A stretch of 64,000 bases of DNA from NCBI GenBank assembly GCA_023846275.1, contig CM043870.1, forward strand, positions 12,161,527 through 12,225,526. The letters run 5' to 3'. Positions 1-11,385 of the stretch are shown piece by piece. The DNA is from Vanilla planifolia (taxonomy: Eukaryota; Streptophyta; Magnoliopsida; Asparagales; Orchidaceae). Both the position numbers and the translations under genes were made by a program. The notes under the pieces are model-generated. The model was not told the origin of the DNA. It worked only from the letters and a program-made list of their open reading frames with translations, and did not search any database. Each line of letters starts with the position of its first letter. Position 1 is the first letter of the stretch.

Positions 1-2240
1 GATCTAGGACTAATATAGCATAAGTGGCATTTTGTCTAATGACTTACTCTTAGATATATGAGAATAAGCATGAAAAAGAAACACTTGAGAATGGAATACC
101 TAGGAAGAAAGATTGAGTTAAGGGAAAGTAAAAAATTCAATCTTGAGAGGTTAAGCATTCCATTGGAATTCTTCTTGAGAGATGCCTTTGAAGTAAAATA
201 CAAGATTGGAATGCAAAAAAGTTGCATTATATTCCATTTATTAAGTAGTGTTGGTGCCTTTCAACTATCTTATTTTATTATCCTATATTCTTGAACTTGA
301 GGTACTTCATATAGTTTCCTAACCATTAGTCGTACAAACATCACATATGCAGCGATGTTTTGTGTATCGAATCTGTCTATACTTGATGTTCTAATAACCT
401 TAAGGTGGTCTGATAATAAGAGTATTGAATTTAGCTATAGAAAACACTTATTGATAATATAAAATAAAGTGTATATTTTACAGATTTTTAGGTTACCCTC
501 CGCTAACTCTCCAAGGACTCATAATTGGTAGTATGACAAATATTTGAAATACATGTTGAAGGCCTAAGTTGTGATCAAAACAAACATATATACACAAAAG
601 TAGTAGCTACAAAGCATAGTGAAGCTAGTGGATGGCATAAAGCAATCGTATGAATGTGAGGTGCCATCATTTGTGCGTTCATATTAAAAAATAATGAGAA
701 CTTATCTTACATCTCCACCATTCTATTAGGCTATATATTAGGATTGAAATGCATATTTTATATTTGCAATGATCATAGACTGTAATGCAAAGTTTATTAG
801 ATATGATTCTTTTCTAAAATAAGGCAATGTTTATGCCCATTTTTTTTAATCCACTTGCAATAGCAATACAACTGTTTAGATGCTCACTGTTTACAAATTT
901 TTGTTCCTGAAAAACAAATGAAGTGTATTACTTCATTCCTATAATGAACAACTTCTGAGCTGAATTTTTAAAATGATAGAATCAAGATGGTGATGCTAGT
1001 TTTAATTCAAAATTTATTTTTGTTTTCCTAATTAATTCATTTTCTTCTAGTTAGCAATTATATATTTTTTTCAATCACTTAAAAAAATCTTTGTTTTTTT
1101 GTGTTTTATGTCATCTATATATTCACCATTCTAACCAGTGATGATTTTTCTCTTAGATTCAAAAGAGATAATGAGTTCTCATAAATACTATACATTGATA
1201 TTGTTTCCTTTATTTTTCCTTTGTAGGAGCATGCTTTGAAGAATTCACCATTTACACTTCCAAAAGGATTTACGATTGCAATAGTGACAAACCATCCTAA
1301 TCCTGCAAAGCTTTTAATTTTCATTAATTTTAGTATAGCTTCATGTGTCTACATCACTATTTATCTTTTGTCTATAATATAATAGCCTCCCTAGCTTATC
1401 TCATATATTTTCATGTAAAGAAAATTATCATTCATCATATGCTCAAGTATAAATCCATTTATAATTCTTTTAATGAGCTCAACCATTGAGTTGGGAAGCC
1501 TTTGTATTGGCATCAAGGATTTTTTTGTAATGTGTGGTACTTGATTACATGAGAGAATCTAAGGAAATGATTGGATGGGATTTAGGGGACCAGAAGGTTT
1601 TTGGTGCTTCGAGTAGATGACGATGCATTTTCCTAAACCTAGTATAATATGATATGTTTACAAGTGATCAATAGATCTATTATGGGCCTAGATTCAATGG
1701 AAGAGGTGTTAAAAAAACCCCCCAAAAGTTGTTGCTCATGCACATTGGCATGCACTTCAAGCATCGTGTACATGCATTGCTAACCTGATTCATGTGCACT
1801 ACATGTGATTGGTAAGTGCACTGATCCCCACACGTGCAGGGGCACATTGGGGATCAATGGTCATGTGTGTTACACATATGGTAGGTGCCACGCCTCATCT
1901 ATGCATGCAAAATTTGAGTGAGCATAATGCTGATAGTGTATAAAGGTTGTGCAAAAGTAGGGCTTCAACTCATAGGAGTGTTTAGATGACTCAAAATTTA
2001 TGAAATTTCAAAACTTAGTCAAAGAGTGGATACATCTTTTTGTAGTTAAAATATTATACTTTTTGTAATAAAATATTGTATCAAATCCTTTTATAATGAT
2101 GTAAAAATGATGAATGAGACAATTAGGACTAATTTGAGTATTCAATCTTTTTATGACAAAAGCTCTATTCTCCTTCTCCTAATTACTTAGTTACACACCA
2201 TTATCACGTTTCAAATTTTGCTTTTGCGGCTTTAAAAAGG
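1..2240. other. AT-rich stretch without a recognised gene
   Basis: I see no reading frame of convincing length or family similarity here. A 78-codon frame at 58-294 is open but matches nothing I know and is of a length expected by chance in AT-rich DNA. A pyrimidine-rich tract ending in TTTGTAG at about 1228 looks like a 3' splice site, followed by about 90 bases open in one frame; see the findings. The part from about 1700 to 2290 is less AT-rich and lies just before a gypsy primer-binding site, so it may be the worn 5' LTR of that element, but no LTR ends could be fixed. Confidence 0.5.
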
Positions 2241-2294
2241 TCTATTATTGAGAACTCAGGGCGAGAAAACCTCACAAAGAGATCATATTATTTT

Positions 2295-2306
2295 TTATAT
2301 CAGAGC
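2295..2306 (+). promoter_or_regulatory. degenerate tRNA-Met primer-binding site of a gypsy element
   Basis: The 12 bases read TTATATCAGAGC and match 10 of 12 bases of the plant initiator-tRNA-Met primer-binding site TGGTATCAGAGC. The position, about 15 bases before the gag start, is the normal one for an LTR retrotransposon. The LTR that should end just upstream could not be delimited. Confidence 0.6.
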
Positions 2307-2320
2307 ACTTCAATTCTATG

Positions 2321-3487
2321 TCGACGAAAGGAGACAAAGAAAGGAGTTGAGGAGCAAATTGCAAAAGTAAATCCAGAGAATGGTGAGCTTCAATCGAGGT
2401 GACTGCATCGATTACTTAACCATCCAACCTGGAAGCACAAATAACTTTATTAACATAATAAATAGACATGTTAATAGAGATGGTATTAAAAAATTAATAT
2501 GCTCCCACCACAACTTCTAAAAAAACCATTAAGCAAAGAAAATATTCCTAACTCAAGGATAGTTAGAAACAAGGATAAGGTTGCCATCATTAAGCTTGCA
2601 CCATCAATGCTTGAGAATCGATAAATAAATGTTCAAAGTTGATGCTAAACTTGATTTACTTATTTATGATGGTAAATGGATGTAAAAAATTAGATGTCTA
2701 GTTAGAACAACTAGAGATTATTTTTTTTATATGATTACTCCTTATCTAATAAAGTAACATATGATTGAGTGAAAATGTCAAGCTATGTATTGGCATAGTG
2801 AAATACACATTTAAGAACTGGTTCAAGTACATAAATAACACGAGTTTAAGAAATCAATTTAAGAAAAATTTTATCAAATAAGTTGTGGAGAAAGTGACAT
2901 ATTCTATGACACTGACATGGACAAATGGTGTAGGATTACACCATTGAATTTTGATGATAAGTTGTGACACTAAGGATATCTATTGATGAGATACATACTT
3001 TATCTAAATATATATCAAATTTGTTTATATTATTGATATAGGACCAACCTTATTCCCTTGCAATCTTTGACACAAGCCCACATATTTGCTATGGCTATCA
3101 AAAAAAAAAAAAAGAATCAAAGTAGGAAACCAAAGACAAAGAGTTCAAATATTAGAAGGACTGACACTAGTATAAAGAAGTAGCAAAAAAGAAAAGTATT
3201 TAATAAAAAAGATCATAGCCACAACAACTACTCTATCTATAAGTGAGAAGTAGAAATATTATACCCACTATAAAAAGTAACGTTACATATGAGAAAAATA
3301 TTGAATCTTACACCTTAATTTTTTCTAAAAAAAATTAAGTAGAATGGGAAAAATAAGATCTTTATTATAGCTAAAATTGAATAAATTCTTAAAACTCTAC
3401 AATAAGTAGATGAGAGTTTATCTCTTATGGTAAACCAAATAAGCTCATGATTAATGAAGCTATTACAGAGAGAGAGGAATTCATTAC
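2321..3487 (+). pseudogene. Ty3/gypsy gag remnant (gag 5' part and zinc knuckle)
   Basis: This is a decayed capsid gene of a Ty3/gypsy retrotransposon. A start ATG follows the primer-binding site at 2321. Around 2632-2700 the frame reads like the plant gypsy gag motif KVDAKLDLLIYDGK. Around 2925-3060 it reads like GQMVQDYTIEFR followed by an ISIDE-type stretch, as in Retrotrans_gag capsids. Around 3290-3345 a worn CCHC knuckle tail resembles EKCWKLHPEL. Many stops and frameshifts break it. Protease, RT and integrase of this copy are not seen; the sequence stops where the LTR of copia copy A begins at 3488, so copy A probably inserted here. Family assignment is by remembered motifs, not a search. 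Confidence 0.65.
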
Positions 3488-5310
3488 TATTATACCCTTT
3501 GATGTGATGATTACAAAATCAAGACTAAGTATTTACTAATACCCATTGAGTTTAATTTTATTTTAGTTAAATCTCAAGAGTATCCTAACGATCTGGATTT
3601 ATTGGAGTGATGATCGTAGCATAAATAATGAATATAATTTGATGGCTCAATCTATTGACTTTGGAGCCAAGGACAACAATTTTTGTGAAGTAGCTAATCT
3701 AGAAAGAACTTTATTTTTAAATTTTTGTGGTTAGTATGTTAAAACTTTTAAATTATTTATAATTGTGGCACATAGGACTATCATCTTTTATGTATATGTA
3801 AATTTGATTCAAATTATATTTTATTTGAACATATTTGAGTTTTTAAAAATATTATAAATATTCAAATATTTTTTATTTAAAAATTTTATTACTATAAAAA
3901 TATTTTTTTTGCCTAAGCACCACCACACCCCACCACTAAGCCTAAAGGGCTCAAGTCAAGTGGTCTGTTATACCGGGGTCACAGGCTCTGGGGACCCGCA
4001 GCTTGGAACCTTATTGAAATCGAGATAGGTGAAGCCTAAGTATTGATCAAGTTATGGTTACTATTATGATCTTTGGGTAAATCAGTTCAAGAGATTATTT
4101 TTAAATCAGCTTAGGTAAATCAAGTCAGGGCAAAGTCGTTAATTAGTTTTTGTAAATTGGGTTAAGTCAAACCTACAGATGTAAGTTGGTGGCCTGATTA
4201 ATGACTTCTTAAGAACATTAGGGGTAGCCAACTTGATTAAATTGAATATAATGCATAATGGATGTATTATAACTATAAAACACCTGAGTTGTTTTGCAAT
4301 GTGGTACTAAACAAAAGTTGTTGCCAAACTTAAGATTTTTGCGTTAACTGATCATGTGTTTTTGTGATCAAAATGGTTTAGATCATGCTTACATTTGTAA
4401 ATAGTTTTCTTTCTTTAGCCATTCATCCGGGCTAGTTGATCGAATTGCTAAGAGTCTTTCTACCTGCATGAACAGTACCTAATCATTATTACCATCCATT
4501 TGACTTTGAAATCCAATGCTTCAAATCTTATCTCATCGTGATTAGATCTAGACCATTTATCATTTAATATGATATAATAATTAATATTCCATGTGCTTAA
4601 TCAGACTGCAACTGTATTGTATTCTCTATAAGTAATGATTAGCTTTCCAAAAAGTAGATTCTAGCCACTGGGGAGTTATTTTTTGAGCTTTTTCATTTCA
4701 ACTAAAAATAGGGTTCAATTACCAAACATTAAAAACTATTGAATTAAACTTGAAAATTATCATGTGAGTCTAAGTGAAGTTCAAACTATAAACAACAAAT
4801 TTCTATGTATTAAGGGCTATAGATTTTTGTCAATCTTTATTTCTTCTATTTTCATTCATAATAATTTTTGCATTTCTTGATAACTTTTACTTCATTCATC
4901 AGTAGTGTCACTCTTGTTTAAAGAATTAAAAGTATAGAGATTTTTGTAAACGAGAATTGCAAAGTTTCAAATTTTTTGTATAACTTAAATTTCTTTGATT
5001 TTGGTGTCTCATTAGAGTCCTGATGTATATTTGGTTTACCCATATTGATTTCAACAAAAGGAAGTGGTTAGTGGACGTCCGATCAGGGATTTGGGATGGG
5101 TATAGGCACGGGTTTTAGTCGAACCACCTAAAACATCTTTTTTGTATTTCGTTTATCATTGAGTAATTTTATTTCATTGATAAGTTTTATAAAAGATAAA
5201 TTTATTTTAAGCTAAAAACATTTTATTCTAATTTTTTTAATTGAAAATTTTGTTAAACACATAGTTCACTATTCCCCTCTTATTCATTTTGCCTTACACA
5301 TTTTATAACA
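3488..5310 (+). repeat. 5' LTR of copia copy A
   Basis: The 1,823-bp LTR begins TATTATACCCTTTGATG and ends TTTTATAACA. Its limits come from alignment with the two LTRs of the full-length element (52335-54078 and 58777-60579), which start and stop at the matching bases. A shared landmark near its 3' end, GTCGAACCACCTAAAA (about 5119-5134), also occurs in the solo LTR at 13784-15643. The first dinucleotide is TA where TG is expected. The region matching the TATA box of the solo LTR, near 4700, has decayed here. Confidence 0.85.
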
Positions 5311-5312
5311 AG

Positions 5313-5324
5313 TGGTATCAAAAC
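5313..5324 (+). promoter_or_regulatory. primer-binding site of copia copy A
   Basis: TGGTATCAAAAC matches 10 of 12 bases of the initiator-tRNA-Met site TGGTATCAGAGC and lies two bases after the LTR end. This is where minus-strand DNA synthesis would have been primed. Confidence 0.8.
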
Positions 5325-5367
5325 GAGATTTTTATCAAAAGAAAGAAATTTCTAAGAGAAGATCCTC

Positions 5368-6800
5368 ATGGCTCTTCCTTATGTTTAAGAACAATGTGAT
5401 CTTATCCAAGAGACTTTCGTCACATCGACCACTTTTGTTTAATGGTGAGATTTATCTCTATTGAAATGCAATTAGTTTTAGAATCCATTGACTTAGAAAT
5501 TTTGAATGTTGTTGAAAATATGTTTGAGATTCTCACAAAGATTGTTGATGGAAAAATGAGAAAACTTTTAAGTGAACTCACTTTAGAAGCAAAACATAAA
5601 GTACAACTTAATTCTCATACTATGAATATTTTGTATTATGGTTTGCCTATCATTGAATATAATTAGATCTTGAACTTGAAAATTACACATGAGATTTGGT
5701 CTAAACTTAAAGTTACCTATGAGGGTACTTCTCAAGTTACCGACACTAAAATTAACATGCTCATTCATAAGTACGAATTATTTCGAATGAATACAGATGA
5801 GATTATTAAATCTATTTTTACGAGATTTATAAACATTATTAACGTTTTATCTAATCTTGACAATGAGTTTTCTACTAGTGAATAGATGAGAAAGATTCTA
5901 CGAGTTTTTTTGCAATAATATGATTCATTAGTAATAACGTTGAAAGTAGCAAAAAATATTTCAACTATCATTGGATGAGTTATTGGGTGAGCTTTTGATG
6001 AATAAAATTAAGCTTGTAAAGAGAAGGGATAAAGAATTTGTGATTAAAAAAATGAAGGAAGAAAGAATAGTATTTGTAGTTGATTCTTTTACAGACTCAG
6101 ATTTCTCAATCTCAAGTGAGGTAATTCTTATCTCAAAAATTTATCTAAATTATATAACAAAAGAAATATAGGTAAATCTTTTAGGAATAATAAGAAATAA
6201 AAAGAAAAGATGGTCTTTCATGAAGAAATAATTTTTTATGAATATAAACTTTATGGGCATACAAGGCTAAATTACCTTAACTACAAGAATAGAGTAGAAA
6301 ATTTTCAAAAATAAAAGAAGAAGAAGAAAGCTATGAAGATATCTTGGGATGATTCAGATAGTTTTTTCTCTAGTGATGAAGACAAGAATGAGAGTTTGAT
6401 TTGTCTTATAGCGAAGGATAGTATTCCGATTACAACATCAAAAGATTAGATATGTTCCTCTTCCTCATCTTTTATTATTGATTACAAAAAACAACATATT
6501 AGTGTTGTATAAAGTACAAAAAATTAGCTTCTAAATATCTTAAATTAAAAAGAAGAGCATGCAAACTTTTAGATTTGTGTGAACATTTGAATAAGTTGAA
6601 TGCTAATTACTTACATAAGATTAAGTTTAAAAGTGAAGAAAAGACTTCAATTATTATAGAAAACACATGCTTAGTTAAAGAGCTAAATGATTTAAAAACT
6701 TTACATGATCATTATAGGAATTCATCTAATAATGCTAAAAATATTATATATTTTTTATTCAAAATATAGTTTGTAATTATTATATGAGAATTGGACACAT
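5368..6800 (+). pseudogene. copia gag remnant, copy A
   Basis: Gag forms the capsid that packages retrotransposon RNA. The frame starts MALPYV at 5368 and continues, through stops and shifts, with the pattern of UBN2/Retrotran_gag_2 proteins, including LSELTLEAKHKVQLNS and KVTYEGTSQVTDTKIN. A zinc knuckle of CCHC type is visible around 6238-6285 as YEYKLYGHTRLNYLNY, with the cysteines mutated to tyrosine. It is followed by KAMKISWDDSDSF and an acidic stretch, then a lysine-rich, coiled-coil-like part at about 6560-6770. This gag layout is typical of the SIRE/Maximus lineage. The longest open piece is 74 codons, so no full protein is possible. Confidence 0.8.
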
Positions 6801-6964
6801 TTTTATTTATTATAATTTTAGAAATATTATTGATAGTAAGTCTTTTAGATTTGTATGGATTAGAAAAGATAATCTAATGAATAATCAAGTTAAGATATGT
6901 GGACCCAAAAATTAATGTTTAATTTATTTTGTAGGCAAGTCTTCCTTCAAGGATTGAGGGTGGT

Positions 6965-9690
6965 ATGTGGTACTTGGATAGTGGATGCTCAAAACATATG
7001 ATTAGAGATGCATCTTTATTCATTCACTTGAAGTCTTATCATGATAGTGGAGTTACTCTTAACGACAACTTTAAGAAGAAAGTTATTGGAATTAGAATCG
7101 TGGATAACTCACACACTTTTATAAAAAGGGTCATTGTTCAAGACTTTAGATACAATCTTCTTAATACTAGTTAATTATGTGATTAAAATTTTAATATTTT
7201 ATTTAATAAAACTAAATTTATTATTAGTAAAGGTAATGTTTCACTTATCTTTAGAAATAGAAAAGATAAAATATATGTTTTTATTTTTGCACATGATTAA
7301 GGACTGTGATTTAGAATACCTTATTATACATTATAATAATTCTATATTATGGTATAAGAGATTTTGTCACTTAAGAAAATCTTCTTTTGGAAAGCTTTTA
7401 ACGTTTAATCTAGTTAGAGGTTTGCCAAACCTTAGTTGGTTAAATGATAAACTACAAGATCCATGCCAATTAAGAAGATAAATAAAAGAGAGTTTTAAGC
7501 TACTTAAAGATATTATAACAAGAAAATTATTAAAATTTATTCATTAGACCTATTTGGTTCTATTCATCTAGAGAGTCATGATACAAATAAATATAAGTTG
7601 ATAGTTGTAGATGACTATACTAGATTTATATTAGTTTTTTTATTATAAACAAAACAAAGTGTTTAAAAAATTTATAAGATTGATTATTATGATTGAAAAT
7701 AAATATAAAATTAAGTTAGTCTCTATTAGAAGTGATAATAGAGGAGAATTTAAGAATGAGTTATGTTTTTAATAGAATAACATGTAGACTTTTATTAGAT
7801 ATTTTATCTTTTGAGTTATTTTATGATAAGAAGCTCAATGTATCTCATTTTCATATGTTTAGATGGAAATATTTTTTTAAATAATGAAAAAATAGATTTA
7901 GATAAATTTGGTATTATGTCTGATGAATGAATTTTCTTAGAATACTCATTTACTAGTAGATTATTTAGAATATACAATAAAAGATCACTAATTATAAAAG
8001 AAATAATTCATGTCAAATTTGATAAATCTCTTATTGAAGCATCTAATAATCATTATCAAGATAATCATTTTGATGAATTAGAAGATTTAAGTCTTAGAGA
8101 AGAAAGATTAGAAGATATAATTGAAGGTATTGAATCAATAAAAGAAAAAACTTAAATTAAGAAGCAATTGAAATGTTCTAAGGATCATCGTATTAAGTTG
8201 ATCATAAGTGAAATAAAAGAAAAAGTTAGAACTAGAAACTCTTTTAATCATACAACATTTGTATCTAATATTGAGCCTAGTTCTATAAATAATATTTTTA
8301 AAGATGAGACCTAGATTATTACAATTAATGAAGAATTAATACAATTTGAAAGAAATCAAGTTTGAGATCTTGTACCTAAGTTAAATGATAAAACAATCAT
8401 TGGTAACAAAAGATTAGATATGTTCCTCTTCCTATACTTCATGTTCTTAGTAAGTGGTCGAAGGTTATTATCAAGTTGAAGGAGTAGATGTGGATGAGGC
8501 ATTTGCTCATATAATTAGACATGAAGTAATTATGAACTTACTTATGTATGCCATAAAGGGTTTAGAATATATCTAATGGATATTAAGAGTATATTTTTTT
8601 AATAAATATATAAATAAAAAATATATGTAGAGCAACTCCTAGGATTTGAGGTACATTATAAAATAGATGATGTATACAAACTTGAAAATACATTTATGAT
8701 TTAAAGTAAGCTCCATGAGCTTGGTATAAAACATTATGTATTTTTCTTACATCAAATGATTTCTATAAAGACAAGATAGATAATACTTTATTTATTTAAA
8801 ATTTATCAAAATATTAGTTAATATGTTAAGTTTATGTGGATGATATAATTTTTTGAGCCTCCAACAAAAAATGTGCATAAATTTTTCTATTTTAATAAAA
8901 AAATGAGTTTTGAATGAGTATGATAAGAGAATTAACCTTCTTTTAAGAATTCAAGTCAAACAAATAAGTGAAGGAATATTTGTTTCTTAAACCAAGTATT
9001 TGATGAAGTTTTAAAAAAAATTTGATTATAAGAACATGAAACATAAGAAGAATTCCATTATTATAAGTACTATCATAGATAAAGATGATGCTAAAAAACT
9101 TATTAACACAAAATTATATAGAAAAATGATTAGAGCATCATTTTATCTTACTTTGAGGAGATTGCATATTATGTTTAGTGCAGGTATGTGTGAGAGGTTT
9201 CAAGCTAGTTCTAAAGAATCACACTTATAAGCAGTCAAGCATATCTTTAAATATCTTATTAGAATTAAGATTCTAGACTTATTGTAACCTAGGTATGAGT
9301 CTAAATTTGATTTAATAGCCTACATAGATGTTAATTTTATCTAGTAGTAAGACTAATAAAAAGAGTACATCTGATATGTGTTAATTGATTAAAGGTTCAC
9401 TAATTTCTTGGGTTAGTAGAAAACAAAATTGTGTCAACAACAGAGGTCGAATACATTATTATAAGCAATTGTGTTTCTCAAGATTTATAGATTAAATAGC
9501 AACTTTTAGATTATGACTTAGAATTTACACAAATTTTAATCTTTTGTGATAATTCAAGTGTAATTTATTTAATTAAAGATCATATACATCATCAAGAATA
9601 AAATACATAAAATTAAGGTATCACTTTATTAGAGAGTATATGTAAAAGAAAATAATTCAATTATCATTTGTTTCATCATCTGCCTAATCT
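6965..9690 (+). pseudogene. copia pol remnant, copy A (protease, integrase, RT, RNase H)
   Basis: The protease active site is visible at 6965-7000 as WYLDSGCSKHM, the copia form of the aspartic protease D-S-G motif. GAG-pre-integrase and integrase follow, with LDLFGSIHLES and VVDDYTRFILVF near 7540-7640. At about 7765 the sequence jumps from the start of the integrase core to a point about 185 bases further on in the full-length copy, removing part of the catalytic core. Reverse transcriptase keeps its YVDD catalytic box at 8833-8844. RNase H runs from about 9030, including the copia signature resembling MFSAGMCERFQASSKESHL, to 9690. Stops and frameshifts are frequent throughout. Confidence 0.85.
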
Positions 9691-10560
9691 ATTTCCAAGG
9701 GTTTCAAATGTAATTCTATTGAGATAATTCCTTTTCATTCTTCCTTAGATTATAGCTAAATTTGTTTTGTCAACTTCTTCTTGGTTAGATTTTTCTTAGC
9801 TTTAAAATTTGAACCTACATTGTTCTTCTTTCTCATAGCTTGGCTTTCTTTCTTCTTTTTTATTCTCTTAGTTAGCCTCCAAAATCCTCTTTTTGTGGCT
9901 AGGTTTTTCTAAAACCACCCTTACAAGAATATCCTAAGTGCTTAAATAGCATTAACCACACCTCTATAATCTAAAGGTTTACTTAAAACAAATTGGTTTA
10001 GGATTGACTTAAGCCATGATTCACCCATTCTAGTTAAACCTCTTCTAATTAGACCATTTTTGTTGGTCATATCTAACTATAAAAATTTAGAAATCTAAGA
10101 AGAATATGGCTAAAAGATAGTTCAATATTTATTCTTTCTTTCTCTTAAATTTTTTTTCATAAGATATTCCAACATTGATCCCACACTTTTTTCTCTTTTA
10201 ATCCACTTGTCTTCATCTATCAACTAACTCCTATTTTTTAGATATCCTATCCATATTTTTATCCATAAATAAAATTATAAGCTCATTTTTAAAGCATTAA
10301 GCCCTAATTTTGTAAGACTTAATTGGTGCAAGTCTTGTCATTCAACCATGGCCTTCAATTCTAGTATTTCAAATTCTAAAATTCAAAATTTAATTTATCC
10401 ATATTCAAAATATGAATATATTGAATTCAAATTTTAAATTTTAAATCACAAAAATATATGTACCTTAGTTAATTAAATTAAAATAACTTGACAAAAAGTA
10501 TTGGGCATAAAGAAAGAAATTTTTAAGATAAGATCCAATACTCATTTTAATGTGTCTTTA
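9690..10560 (-). repeat. gypsy-LTR-like repeat fragment (family K, copy 1)
   Basis: No coding sequence is seen. The pyrimidine-rich part at about 9760-9950 resembles 29560-29700: both contain CTTTCTCATAG followed by a TTGGCT-like stretch, and CTAG plus TTTTTCTAAA a little further on. Related sequence also seems present at 24480-24880. The family looks like an old gypsy LTR read on the minus strand, but no end, target duplication or primer site could be fixed. Confidence 0.35.
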
Positions 10561-10569
10561 TCCTTTTTA

Positions 10570-11385
10570 ATTTTCTGGATTGTCATCCTTTATTTTTAAG
10601 TGAACATTATTCCTTTTGAAAGGATGTCTTTAAAAATTTTATTCAAAAAGTTCATTGTGGTTGATGGAATTTTTTCTCCATCCTTAATAATCTCTTAAGA
10701 TCAGAGTGATAAATCAAGAATAATGCTTCAATTGAATGCAAGAGAAATGACTTACTTATTATGTGCCTTGTCTTAAAACATCGATATAAAAATCTATAAT
10801 TTCTTAACTTGCTTTAAGGCAATACAAGAATAAGATAGGTTGTATGGTGAGAATTGATCCTAAGCCCTTGATGAAGATAAGAAGAATTTAAATAAACAAA
10901 AGAAGAAGGCACATAACAAAGAAGAGAAAGTAGATTTGTAGTAGTTTTGAATCATATCATTTAGGTAAGGGTATGCAAACTATTTCCTTTTATAATGATT
11001 CAATGTCTAACGTTTTTGATGAATTACCTAAATTCTTTGATGAGTTAGCATATGAAAATAGAAAATTAATTAAAATGTATGTTGATTTGAAAAATATTTG
11101 TGCTAAACACGAGAACAATAATTGATTTATAAAAGTAATGTGACAATCTCAAAGAGGTGAACACCTTAACTAAAAAGATGAAAGAACATATTTCTACAAT
11201 TACAAGTCTAAGAAAATCAATTGATGAAAGTGATTCTATTTTGCTTGAGCTTGCTTCATGTATTAATTCTCTAAAATCAAAAAATAAGATATTCAAGGAT
11301 GAAAATATTGAGTTGAAAAGAAGGTAATCGAATTTTCTATGATAGAAAATGAACAGAATGATTTGAAAGAAATCCATTTATTTTT
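10570..11385 (+). pseudogene. second copia gag fragment with coiled coil
   Basis: This is part of a copia Gag from a different family than copy A. From about 10575 the decayed frame resembles the start of a UBN2-type capsid (PLFLSEHYSF, then a W-x-K-like stretch). At about 10725-10830 it reads QLNAREMTYLLCALS and then a KAIQE-like piece, as in SIRE-type Gag. A lysine-rich part (about 10870-10925) follows, then FDELPKFFDELAYENRKLI (about 11015-11070) and a heptad-like coiled coil to 11340. It ends at a sharp change to unrelated sequence at about 11385 after a run of T. No LTR, protease or pol is attached. Confidence 0.6.

Larger units (their letters stand above)
3488..9690 (+). mobile_element. 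Ty1/copia (SIRE/Maximus-like) element, copy A, missing its 3' LTR
   Basis: Copy A has, in order, a 5' LTR (3488-5310), a primer-binding site (5313-5324), gag with zinc knuckle, protease, integrase, reverse transcriptase and RNase H. It aligns throughout with the full-length element at 52335-60579. Homology stops near 9690, inside the end of RNase H, and no 3' LTR follows. That is a truncation, by deletion or by a later rearrangement. Integrase also carries an internal deletion near 7765. All genes are broken. The long LTR, the gag with a C-terminal acidic and coiled region, and the gene order fit the SIRE/Maximus lineage; this is an inference from motifs. Confidence 0.85.

Noticed and set aside
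58-294. 78-codon plus frame as a small gene
   Set aside because: No motif or promoter; an overlapping open frame exists on the minus strand, as is usual for chance frames in this composition.
7134-7481. 115-codon plus frame as a separate protein
   Set aside because: It lies inside copia pol between the protease and integrase; much of it is an off-frame reading of the pol gene, with only its later part matching the GAG-pre-integrase region.
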